Source: an uncultured Oscillospiraceae bacterium
GTDB lineage: Bacteria; Bacillota_A; Clostridia; Oscillospirales; Oscillospiraceae
Length of the DNA: 9,385 nt
Direction of reading: 5' to 3'
Assembly (NCBI GenBank): GCA_900754605.1
Contig: CAAEDK010000158.1
Span: 1-9,385 of the forward strand
Shown: one piece after another, positions 1-5,675 of the stretch
How the letters are laid out: every line of letters starts with the position of its first letter
Position numbering within the stretch: the first letter of the stretch is position 1
Notes under the pieces: model-generated
The model's database searches: none
The model's input: the letters and a program-made list of their open reading frames with translations, nothing else
Told to the model about the DNA's origin: nothing
Position numbers and translations under genes: made by a program

Positions 1-9
1 TCAACCAAG

Positions 10-28
10 GTTTTGCCTCCGGCAAAAC
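10..28 (-). terminator. Hairpin downstream of the DUF815 gene, possible terminator
   Basis: GTTTTGCC and GGCAAAAC form a perfect 8-bp stem around a 3-nt loop. The stem extends by four more pairs (6-9 with 30-33) if base 29 is bulged. It lies about 60 bp past the stop codon of the minus-strand ATPase gene. No clear U-run follows on that strand, so it may be a non-canonical terminator, an mRNA 3' end stabiliser or a dispersed palindrome. Confidence 0.45.
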
Positions 29-50
29 GCTTGTGCGCCGCGGGGCGGCG

Positions 51-66
51 GGGCGCTTCCGCGCCC
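51..66 (-). other. GC-rich hairpin just after the DUF815 stop codon
   Basis: GGGCGC and GCGCCC pair perfectly around a 4-nt loop, 22 bp beyond the stop codon of the minus-strand ATPase gene. There is no U-tract. With the hairpin at 10-28 it forms a tandem pair of 3' structures that may protect or end the ATPase mRNA. Confidence 0.35.
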
Positions 67-88
67 GTGGGAGATGCGGGACACCCGG

Positions 89-1288
89 TCACAGGCTCAG
101 GCTGGCAATAAACTGTTTCGCCGTTCGCGGCGTCCGGCCCGGGTTGCGCATCTCCCACTTGACCGCCTCGGCACGAAGACTATCCCGGTCCAAGGCAATC
201 CCCGCCTGCTCCGCCATCCCCTCCACCAGCTCCAGGAACTCCGCCTGATTCAGCGCCAAGTAGGGTATGCGCAGGCCGAAGCGGTCGGACAGGGAGGTCT
301 TCTCCTGAATGGTCTCACTGGCGTCCACCTCGTCCCCCGCCCGGTCAGAGAAGGTCTGCCGCACCAGCCGCCGGCGGTTGGAGGTGGCATAGACTGCCAC
401 GTTGGCGGGCCGCCGCTCTAAGCCGCCCTCCAGGATGGTCTTGAGGGCGGAGTAGGTCTTGTCGTCCTGATCAAAGGCCAGATCATCGATGAACAGGATG
501 AATTTCAGCCGCCGCCCGCCCAGGGTACGGATGAGCCGGGGCAGATCAGCCAGCCCCTCCTTCTGCACCTCGATGAGGCGCAGGGCCTCAAAGCCGGGCA
601 GGGTGAGCAGGTTCTTCACCGTGGCGGACTTGCCGGTGCCGCTGTCGCCATACAGGAGTACATTGTTCACCAGGTTGCCCTCCAGCATGGCCCTGGTATT
701 GGCGATGACCCGGTTCCGCTGGAGCTCATAGCCCAGCATCTCGTCCGCGCCGGGACAGTCGGGTTGCTCCACCGGGCAGAGCGCCCCATCTTCCCACAGG
801 AAAGCCCGGTGCCGGGCAAAGAGCCCCGCGCCGTTGGCCCGGTAGAACTCCGTCAGCTCCGCAAAAGAAAACGGGCTGCTCCCCCGCCACCGGGGCAGGT
901 TGGCCAGCACCGGCCCATACTCCCGCGGCGCTTTCCCCCCCACCTCAGCGAGCACCTGGTCCCAGTCCAGCTCCGCCAGCAGGGTGAACGTCTCAATATC
1001 CCGCCGGGCGGCCGCCTCCAGGGCGGGGTCCTCCCCGCCCCGCTCCGCCAGAGCGGCATAGGGGGATTCCCGATCCCGGAGCCGGCCGTCCAGCCATTCC
1101 CCCAGGCTCCGGCTCCCCGCGCTCCGCAGGGCATAGAACAGCCGGGCGTAGTCCTCCACGGCCCCGCTGCCGTCCCCGGCGGACAGCTTATCCAGTACCC
1201 CCAGCGCCAGGCGCATCACTGGCTCATCCACAACAGGCCGGTAGGCCGCTACCCCCCGCAGGGCGCAGCGCAGCATGTCGGTTGTCAT
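89..1288 (-). CDS. DUF815-family AAA+ ATPase
   Basis: This 399-aa protein has a complete P-loop ATPase core. The Walker A motif GDSGTGKS is at residues 214-221, the Walker B segment FILFIDDL at 263-270, a sensor-1-like ATSNRR at 301-306, and a conserved SLSDRFGLR segment at 332-340 that probably carries the arginine finger. An alpha-helical N-terminal region of about 190 residues precedes the core. This layout and the motifs match the DUF815 family (PF05673) of AAA+ ATPases, whose cellular role is poorly defined. No membrane segment is visible, so a cytoplasmic location is inferred. The ATG at 1288 has a good purine-rich site (GGGGAGAGG) just upstream and a near-consensus promoter behind it. 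The gene is markedly GC-rich with strong G/C bias at third positions, unlike the genes right of about 1500, and probably belongs to the host chromosome. Family assignment is firm; function is not known. Confidence 0.9.
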   Translation of the reverse strand: MTTDMLRCALRGVAAYRPVVDEPVMRLALGVLDKLSAGDGSGAVEDYARLFYALRSAGSRSLGEWLDGRLRDRESPYAALAERGGEDPALEAAARRDIETFTLLAELDWDQVLAEVGGKAPREYGPVLANLPRWRGSSPFSFAELTEFYRANGAGLFARHRAFLWEDGALCPVEQPDCPGADEMLGYELQRNRVIANTRAMLEGNLVNNVLLYGDSGTGKSATVKNLLTLPGFEALRLIEVQKEGLADLPRLIRTLGGRRLKFILFIDDLAFDQDDKTYSALKTILEGGLERRPANVAVYATSNRRRLVRQTFSDRAGDEVDASETIQEKTSLSDRFGLRIPYLALNQAEFLELVEGMAEQAGIALDRDSLRAEAVKWEMRNPGRTPRTAKQFIASLSL

Positions 1289-1330
1289 TTTCCTCTCCCC
1301 TCTCGCGTTTGTTCTATCTGTGTCGGTTTT

Positions 1331-1359
1331 ATTGTAAGCGCCTCCCCTCCGGCTGTCAA
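1331..1359 (-). promoter_or_regulatory. Sigma-A-type promoter of the DUF815 gene
   Basis: Read on the minus strand, a perfect TTGACA -35 box (1359-1354) is followed by exactly 17 bp and then TACAAT (1336-1331), which matches the -10 consensus at five of six positions. Transcription should begin near 1324, giving a leader of roughly 36 nt before the ATG at 1288 that contains the ribosome binding site. It is the best-matching promoter in the window. Confidence 0.8.
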
Positions 1360-1399
1360 TGTCCGCGTTTTCTTTCCAAATGAAACCACTGGCTGCGCC

Positions 1400-1428
1400 G
1401 CATAGGCAAAAGAAACCTGCGGATAATA
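1400..1428 (+). promoter_or_regulatory. Possible forespore sigma-G-type promoter of the truncated spoVT-like gene
   Basis: GCATA (1400-1404), a 17-bp spacer and GATAATA (1422-1428) resemble the sigma-G pattern gHATR, 17-18 bp, CATWHTA, with one mismatch at the first -10 base. In Bacillus subtilis spoVT is a sigma-G gene, and the position, about 35 bp before the ATG at 1464, is right. The match is short and was found by eye, so it is tentative. It supports the idea that the fragment downstream keeps its native promoter. Confidence 0.4.
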
Positions 1429-1451
1429 AGGGCTGTAACTACAACCGCAGG
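1416..1451 (+). other. Inverted repeat overlapping the spoVT-like ribosome binding site
   Basis: CCTGCGG (1416-1422) and CCGCAGG (1445-1451) are perfect 7-bp inverted arms separated by 22 bp. The right arm runs into the ribosome binding site AGGAGGAG (1449-1456) and the left arm touches the possible -10 element. It could be an operator half-site pair or an RNA stem hiding the ribosome binding site. With the gene cut off downstream it may now be a relic. Confidence 0.35.
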
Positions 1452-1463
1452 AGGAGTTTATAG

Positions 1464-1502
1464 ATGAAAGCGACTGGTATCGTGCGCCGTATCGACGAAT
1501 GA
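1464..1502 (+). pseudogene. spoVT: 5' remnant of an AbrB/SpoVT-type transition regulator gene
   Basis: A strong ribosome binding site (AGGAGGAG, 1449-1456) leads into ATG and 12 codons reading MKATGIVRRIDE, followed directly by TGA. That peptide is the characteristic N-terminus of the SpoVT/AbrB swapped-hairpin DNA-binding family. In intact members it continues into a LGR-VIPKE-IRR segment completing the DNA-binding domain. None of that continuation is present in any frame downstream, so the gene is cut after codon 12 rather than frameshifted. It diverges from the DUF815 gene and keeps its upstream region. The simplest reading is that insertion or recombination placed foreign DNA at about 1499. 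The family match is strong for so short a stretch; the choice of spoVT over another abrB-like paralogue is inference. Confidence 0.65.
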
Positions 1503-1593
1503 GATATAATAGGGCAAAGTCGGAAACCACTATGAATGGCTGTTGTTTCGCTGATTTTGTCCAAATTCCAGAACATATTCGCCATATTTGTTG

Positions 1594-1643
1594 GCTCCGA
1601 CATTTCGATACTCCATAAAAAAGGGGGGCAGTCATGTCGGAGC
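1594..1643 (+). promoter_or_regulatory. 10-bp inverted repeat in the parA leader
   Basis: GCTCCGACAT (1594-1603) and ATGTCGGAGC (1634-1643) are perfect inverted arms. The 30-nt interval contains the A6G6 ribosome binding site (1617-1628) of the small leader ORF, and the right arm begins with that ORF's ATG. The right arm can alternatively pair with 1656-1663 (GGAGCGAG with CTCACTCC, one mismatch). A further stem, AACGCC with GGCGTT (1670-1675 and 1683-1688), follows. Mutually exclusive stems over a leader peptide suggest post-transcriptional control, or alternatively an operator for the partition proteins. Confidence 0.45.
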
Positions 1644-1705
1644 GAGCTGGAAACGCTCACTCCAGGCATAACGCCGAGGGTGGGCGTTTCCTATTCCGGG
1701 TTTAA
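1634..1705 (+). CDS. Possible 23-aa leader peptide upstream of parA
   Basis: An ATG with a strong ribosome binding site (AAGGGGGG, 1621-1628, 5 nt before the start) opens 23 codons, beginning MSERAGNAHS and ending in TAA at 1703-1705, 28 bp before the parA start. The product is basic with no membrane segment or recognised domain. Its coding region is covered by the alternative stems described for the leader, so ribosome passage would change which stem forms. It could be a true regulatory leader peptide or a chance ORF; only the ribosome binding site and placement support it. Confidence 0.35.
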   Translation: MSERAGNAHSRHNAEGGRFLFRV

Positions 1706-1733
1706 TTCTCACGAAAGAAAGAGGGTACATAGA

Positions 1734-2561
1734 ATGGCGATTATTTTGGCGATCACAAACTCCAAAGGTGGTGTCGGTAAAACCACAACTTGCGCTAACC
1801 TCGGGGCCGCCTTGTCCGCAGCAGGAAAGGCCGTTCTTCTGGTAGACAATGATCCCCAAGGCGATCTGACAAAAGTAATGCGCTCTGACCCTAAATCATT
1901 GAAATACACGCTTGCAAATCTGATGAATGCAGTGCTGGATGATACCGAGCCTGAACTCTTTGTAAATAGGGCGGTCATTGAGGGGGCTGGCATTCACTAC
2001 ATCCCGGCAAATTCCAAACTGGCTGGTGTGTCCAGCCGGCTGGTCGCTCTGCAAATGAGCAGCCGTTACCGCGGCGGAGAGACCGGCGGTACTCCCTGTG
2101 AGCTGGTTATGGCTCGTGTCCTGGAGCTTTTCCAGTCGCAGTATGACTACATCTTAATTGACTGTGGTCACAGTATGGATCTGCTGACCATCAATGCGCT
2201 GGCTGCGGCCCATCAAGCCATTGTCCCCGTGCAGGCCCACTACTTGGCTATGGAAGACATGGCTGATACCTTGGAGGTCATTCAGACAATCCGCCAAGGG
2301 ATTAACCCCAAATTAGCTGTCGGTGGTATTTTGCTGACGATGTACCAAGGGCGTACCAATCTGTGCCGGGGCATACAGGACGAGATCCAAGCCGACTACG
2401 GCAACGCATTTACCGTATTTTCCTCCCCCATTGATTTCTCAATCCGTGTTGCAGAACATCCCATTGGAGCGGCCAGTATCTTTGCATACGAGCCGAACAA
2501 CCCCGCTGCAAAGGCTTACTCCGCCGTCGCACAAGAGGTGCTATCCTATGGCCAGAAATAA
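1734..2561 (+). CDS. parA: ParA/Soj-type partition ATPase
   Basis: This 275-aa protein is a deviant-Walker ATPase of the ParA/MinD family. It drives segregation of plasmids, chromosomes or excised conjugative elements by ATP-dependent DNA binding that is reset by ParB. The deviant Walker A KGGVGKTT is at residues 11-18, the A' motif DNDPQG at 38-43 and Walker B YILID at 139-143, with the expected C-terminal alanine-rich region. Where most relatives read D-C-P-P-S after Walker B, this one reads DCGHS (143-147). The ATG at 1734 has GAGGG 8 nt upstream and gives the standard ParA N-terminus; the frame stays open upstream to 1536, but that extension has no family resemblance. The stop codon lies inside parB, so the two are co-translated. 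Length is typical of small element-borne ParA proteins. Confidence 0.92.
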   Translation: MAIILAITNSKGGVGKTTTCANLGAALSAAGKAVLLVDNDPQGDLTKVMRSDPKSLKYTLANLMNAVLDDTEPELFVNRAVIEGAGIHYIPANSKLAGVSSRLVALQMSSRYRGGETGGTPCELVMARVLELFQSQYDYILIDCGHSMDLLTINALAAAHQAIVPVQAHYLAMEDMADTLEVIQTIRQGINPKLAVGGILLTMYQGRTNLCRGIQDEIQADYGNAFTVFSSPIDFSIRVAEHPIGAASIFAYEPNNPAAKAYSAVAQEVLSYGQK

Positions 2562-3579
2562 AGTGCAGGACGCACTCCGGCAACGGAAACGAAGTGAAGC
2601 GGAGGCGGCGATGGCAAATGGCCCGCCGGAGGAGGGAGCCTACCAATGCTTTTTCAATCGCGATGATCTCCCCTCTCCTATGGAGGGTGGAACGCTTTGT
2701 GATTTTCCGCTGGCCCAGTTGAGTGGTTTTCCCGACCACGAGGAGCATTTCCCTCTCTATACCGGAGCGCGGCTGGAGGACATGGTGGAGAGCATCAGGC
2801 GGCATGGAGTTCAGTCTCCCATTCTGGTCTGGAAAACTGCTGAGGGCACCTATATTATAATTAGCGGCCACAATCGGGTCAATGCCTCAAAGATTGCTGG
2901 ATTGACTACAATCCCAGCCGTTATCCGGACAGACTTAACTCAGGAAACCGCGGAAGACCTGTTCTATGAGATGAACTTCCGGCAGCGGTCCCTCGCGGAT
3001 ATGCTGTTTTCTCAGAGAGTCCTTTGCATTGCGGCCCACTACAATATGCTCAAGCGCCAGGGGCGCCGCACGGATCTCCAGACTTTTGAAACAACTTCTC
3101 CTGACACTCAGGAAAAGTCCCATACGGATGTAAAAATCGCACAGGAGTATGAACTGACCAGGGATAAGGTATCCAAGTATTGCCGCTATGCTACATTATA
3201 CCGTCCGCTGCTTCTGCTGATGAATAGCGGAAAACGACTGGGACAACTGGCTGCGTATGAAATCAGCTTCGTGGAGGACCATAGCCTTCAGGAGTGCATC
3301 TATCAGTTTATTTCGGAAGGGAGTGCCTCTATTTCCACGGCAAAAGGGAAAAAGCTCCGCGCCGCTTTTGAAGACGGCAAACTGGATGCCTCCCAGATCA
3401 AATCCATATTGAGCGGAGGCGGCTTGTCTACCTCAAAGCAACCGGGGCGGCGCGTTTCTGTCACGCTCCCTCCGGCCTTTGCACCGTACTTCCCGCCCAA
3501 GGCCACCACAAAGCAAATCGAAGAAACCATACAAAAAGCCCTGGCTCTGTATTTCAAGACCATGGGAAATGCTTCATAG
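2548..3579 (+). CDS. parB: ParB/Spo0J-type partition protein
   Basis: This 343-aa protein is the DNA-binding, probably CTP-using partner of the ParA encoded just upstream, with which its gene overlaps by 14 bp. Residues 50-130 carry the ParB N-terminal fold: the FPLAQL entry strand, LEDMVESIRRHGVQSPILV (75-93), and the nucleotide-pocket box, here ISGHNRVNASKIAGL (105-119) instead of the chromosomal GERRYRA form. Residues 190-216 look like the helix-turn-helix that reads the centromere-like site. The C-terminal part (from about 300) is short and unlike chromosomal ParB dimer domains. The box variant is typical of plasmid and element proteins. The ATG at 2548 is preceded by AAGAGGTG. A strong terminator follows 18 bp after the stop codon. 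No obvious repeated parS array was found in the window. Confidence 0.88.
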   Translation: MARNKVQDALRQRKRSEAEAAMANGPPEEGAYQCFFNRDDLPSPMEGGTLCDFPLAQLSGFPDHEEHFPLYTGARLEDMVESIRRHGVQSPILVWKTAEGTYIIISGHNRVNASKIAGLTTIPAVIRTDLTQETAEDLFYEMNFRQRSLADMLFSQRVLCIAAHYNMLKRQGRRTDLQTFETTSPDTQEKSHTDVKIAQEYELTRDKVSKYCRYATLYRPLLLLMNSGKRLGQLAAYEISFVEDHSLQECIYQFISEGSASISTAKGKKLRAAFEDGKLDASQIKSILSGGGLSTSKQPGRRVSVTLPPAFAPYFPPKATTKQIEETIQKALALYFKTMGNAS

Positions 3580-3597
3580 TCCAGTAAAGCAAATAGG

Positions 3598-3639
3598 CTC
3601 GGCACCCCTATCGACCGGGAGTGCCGGGTCTTTCTTTTT
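3598..3639 (+). terminator. Rho-independent terminator after parB
   Basis: An 8-bp stem (3598-3605 with 3621-3628, including one T-G pair) is extended by three G-C pairs across a bulged A at 3620. It closes an 8-nt loop and is followed by TCTTTCTTTTT. It sits only 24 bp before the next gene's start codon, leaving no room for a promoter after it, so it may act as a partial terminator or attenuator between the partition genes and the surface operon. Confidence 0.8.
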
Positions 3640-3663
3640 ACTTTTTACAGGAGGCGGTTGCCA

Positions 3664-4107
3664 ATGTCAAAGAATCTTTATCTCTGTGTCCCCGACCCAT
3701 TTGATAGTTCGACCGGTGCGCGGCTGGAGCGTATGGGAATTCTGCGCCCGGATGGCGAGGTAAATGTTGAAGTAATGCGGGCTTTTGTGCAGATCTTCGG
3801 CGGCTTATTTTTTGATGATCTGTGCGATTTCTACTCCGATCAAGGAGAGGTGTCTGCTGTGACGGCAGCTTTTTCAGAGTTGGCCGCCCGCAAAGATTGT
3901 CAGAACATTTATCTGCTGATCTCCCTTCAGTATGATACCATTCGGAAACCGCTCCCTGATCCCATCTGGTGGCTGGCCGGCTGCGCACCAGCCCTGTCGC
4001 TGTTTTGTCTGGGTTTTGTAGAACGGCTTCTGGAACTGTCGGAAAATCAGGCCAGCAACGGGAAGGAGATGGTTGCCAATGAAACTGCTGATTGCTGTAC
4101 CGGCTGA
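3664..4107 (+). CDS. Hypothetical protein, 147 aa, first gene of the surface operon
   Basis: I do not recognise a family. The protein begins MSKNLYLCVP and has a mildly acidic first half with hydrophobic stretches (FVQIFGGLFF, 41-50; IWWLAGCAPALSLFCLGFVE, 101-120). The second could be a membrane-associated helix or a buried one, but is interrupted by a proline. It has five cysteines, two adjacent near the C-terminus. The ATG at 3664 is preceded by a consensus AGGAGG (3649-3654) with 9-nt spacing; a TTG at 3658 is too close to that site to be the start. The 3' end overlaps the RelE/Gp49-like gene by 29 bp, so translation is probably coupled. It lies directly behind the parB terminator. Gene reality is well supported by the ribosome binding site and the overlap; its role is unknown. 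Confidence 0.7.
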   Translation: MSKNLYLCVPDPFDSSTGARLERMGILRPDGEVNVEVMRAFVQIFGGLFFDDLCDFYSDQGEVSAVTAAFSELAARKDCQNIYLLISLQYDTIRKPLPDPIWWLAGCAPALSLFCLGFVERLLELSENQASNGKEMVANETADCCTG

Positions 4108-4483
4108 GGGGAGCGTTCCCCTTTTGGAGTTCTTTGGGTTGCTGGATGAAAAGCAACGGCAAAAGCTGCTTTCGCTTTTTGCCCTTCTCCTACAATCTCC
4201 AGCGGCAGTCATGCGCGAGCCCTATGTCAAGCACTTCTGCATCGAGCGTTACCAGGCGCTCTATGAACTGCGAGCCAAGAGCAAAAACCTGGTCCGCATC
4301 ATTTTCACACTCACTGATGACGGGGACATCCTGTTTCTCACGCCGTTTATCAAGCGTCATAAGCGGAACACCATGCAGGCGCTGGACCGCTCCCTGGACT
4401 GTTTGACGCACATCAGAGATGGATCATGCTCTACGCAAGAGCTGTCCATAAAATTCTTTCTCAACGGAGGTATCACAGTATGA
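4079..4483 (+). CDS. RelE/HigB-like (phage Gp49-like) domain protein
   Basis: This 134-aa protein resembles the Gp49-like branch of the RelE/HigB fold (PF05973). The diagnostic run is LYELR (61-65), RIIFTL (73-78) and FLTPFIKRHKRNT (86-98), then a C-terminal helix. Known members are often mRNA-cleaving toxins paired with a helix-turn-helix antitoxin. Here the basic cluster after the last strand is kept, but neither neighbour is an HTH protein, so a toxin role is not established. An N-terminal extension of about 40 residues and a C-terminal tail of about 20 go beyond the core. The ATG at 4079 follows AAGGAGA with about 9-nt spacing. The gene overlaps its predecessor by 29 bp and its TGA overlaps the next ATG (ATGA), so it is embedded in the operon. 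Confidence 0.6.
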   Translation: MKLLIAVPAEGSVPLLEFFGLLDEKQRQKLLSLFALLLQSPAAVMREPYVKHFCIERYQALYELRAKSKNLVRIIFTLTDDGDILFLTPFIKRHKRNTMQALDRSLDCLTHIRDGSCSTQELSIKFFLNGGITV

Positions 4484-4572
4484 CGAAACACAAATTCATT
4501 TGGGCTGGGCTTGCCATCGGAGTCCCCGCACTGGTCCTGGCGCTCTGGAAAGGCTGGTGGTGTAAGGTATGA
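4480..4572 (+). CDS. 30-aa single-span membrane microprotein
   Basis: The sequence begins MTKHKFIWAGLAIGV and ends KGWWCKV. Residues 7 to about 24 form one strongly hydrophobic helix flanked by lysines on both sides, which suggests a small membrane protein. The ATG overlaps the TGA of the RelE-like gene (ATGA, 4480-4483) and its own TGA overlaps the ATG of the next gene (ATGA, 4569-4572). A GGAGG site (4466-4470) sits 9 nt upstream. Precise coupling on both sides is good evidence that it is translated, despite its size. It resembles no known family that I recognise. It could be a partner or stabiliser of the membrane protein encoded next, or a short holin- or toxin-like peptide; the former fits the context better. 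Confidence 0.65.
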   Translation: MTKHKFIWAGLAIGVPALVLALWKGWWCKV

Positions 4573-5675
4573 AAAAAGTGGCAATCCTGCTGGCGCTTTT
4601 TTGTATGCTGACGGTCACTGCCTCCGCCGCCTATATTCCCGAGGATGTAATATCCGAAAATCGGGATGGCCGACAGCTCATCGTCAAAACCTATATGCTT
4701 CCCCCTGATGCAGACCCCAGCGGTCTGGTAGAGGAGCCTTTCGAGGTGGAGGGCTATTCCTACCACCATCTTGAAACGGTCAAAGAGGAACAGACATTCG
4801 AGGATTCTAAAATCCAAACGGAGGTCGTCACGCTGGAAACAGATGTAGATGATCTTGCGGCTATTCTGGAACAGCTGGATGCCAGCATGGAGTACAACAA
4901 GGATGGCTATTCCGGAGTGCTGACTCTGGACCACACTACAATCCAAACCGAAGCCGCAGGCTATACCACTAAATACTATACGATTACCGATACCAAGCAG
5001 TTTACAGGCCTGGACCGAAACGATCCCTCCTATGTCCCTACTACTACTGTCAAAAACGGAAGCACCTTGAAGCTGAGTGACATTTCCTGGACCGTGACAG
5101 GGACCGGCCTGGCCGATGATACGCTGGTTCCCACTTCATACACGGCTACGGCAACTTATACCGCTACGGGGAGCAGAAGTGTAGCTACCGGATATGTGAC
5201 AACGGCCAGCTATACCGGCGAAATAAAGGCCGAGGGTGTTGAAGCAGTCAAGTACACCGTGACCTACCTTGGAAGTCCGGTGGGATTCCTGGCTGGCCTC
5301 AATCCCATGTGGCTCCTCGCCGGGGGAGGGCTTTTGCTGCTTGCAGGTACCGGGGGCATTATTTATATCATGAAACGGCCCCGCGCAGTAATTTATGCTA
5401 TGAACGCCCGAGGCGTCGCCTATAAGAAATTGGGCAAGCAGAAGATTTCCACCCGCACCCCTAAGCTGGATCTGACGAAGCTCCGGGAATACCCGGCTGG
5501 AGACGCAAGCGTGGAGCTTCCCAGCAAGCTGGCCCATAAGCTCGCCGGCAGGATCATCACTATCCAGATGTATGGCGGGAGCCGCACCCATCTGGTGGAG
5601 GCCTACGACGGGCAGGACAGTTACTGGTTTGCCATCAAGGAGGATGCGGAGGAAAAGGAGGAAAGTGAATCGTGA
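4569..5675 (+). CDS. Exported single-span membrane protein with cytoplasmic tail, unknown family
   Basis: This 368-aa protein starts with a typical signal peptide (MKKVAILLALFCMLTVTASA, likely cut near residue 20). About 220 extracellular residues follow, rich in Thr, Tyr and Asp with beta-strand character (long Thr-rich run at 188-216). A single span lies at about 246-267, then a positive stop-transfer KRPR (269-272) and a cytoplasmic tail of about 100 residues ending in an acidic Glu-rich stretch (358-367). The tail has the look of a small compact domain. I recognise no family. The start at 4569 overlaps the microprotein stop, and its stop overlaps the sortase start (GTGA), so it is co-translated with both. 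This suggests a membrane partner of the sortase machinery, for example a surface sensor or assembly platform, but that role is inferred from context only. Confidence 0.75.
   Translation: MKKVAILLALFCMLTVTASAAYIPEDVISENRDGRQLIVKTYMLPPDADPSGLVEEPFEVEGYSYHHLETVKEEQTFEDSKIQTEVVTLETDVDDLAAILEQLDASMEYNKDGYSGVLTLDHTTIQTEAAGYTTKYYTITDTKQFTGLDRNDPSYVPTTTVKNGSTLKLSDISWTVTGTGLADDTLVPTSYTATATYTATGSRSVATGYVTTASYTGEIKAEGVEAVKYTVTYLGSPVGFLAGLNPMWLLAGGGLLLLAGTGGIIYIMKRPRAVIYAMNARGVAYKKLGKQKISTRTPKLDLTKLREYPAGDASVELPSKLAHKLAGRIITIQMYGGSRTHLVEAYDGQDSYWFAIKEDAEEKEESES

Noticed and set aside
764..1405. 213-aa plus-strand ORF opposite the ATPase gene
   Set aside because: It lies antisense to a clearly conserved AAA+ gene, is proline/arginine-rich from high GC content, and has no family motifs. 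It is a shadow of the GC-rich minus-strand frame.
1505..1510. Perfect TATAAT just after the truncated spoVT-like ORF
   Set aside because: No -35-like hexamer lies 16-18 bp upstream and there is no extended -10 TG at the right position, so it is not called as a promoter for parA.
1536..1733. N-terminal extension of parA to an ATG at 1536
   Set aside because: There is no ribosome binding site at 1536, no family resemblance in the 66 extra residues, and a good site and canonical ParA N-terminus at 1734.
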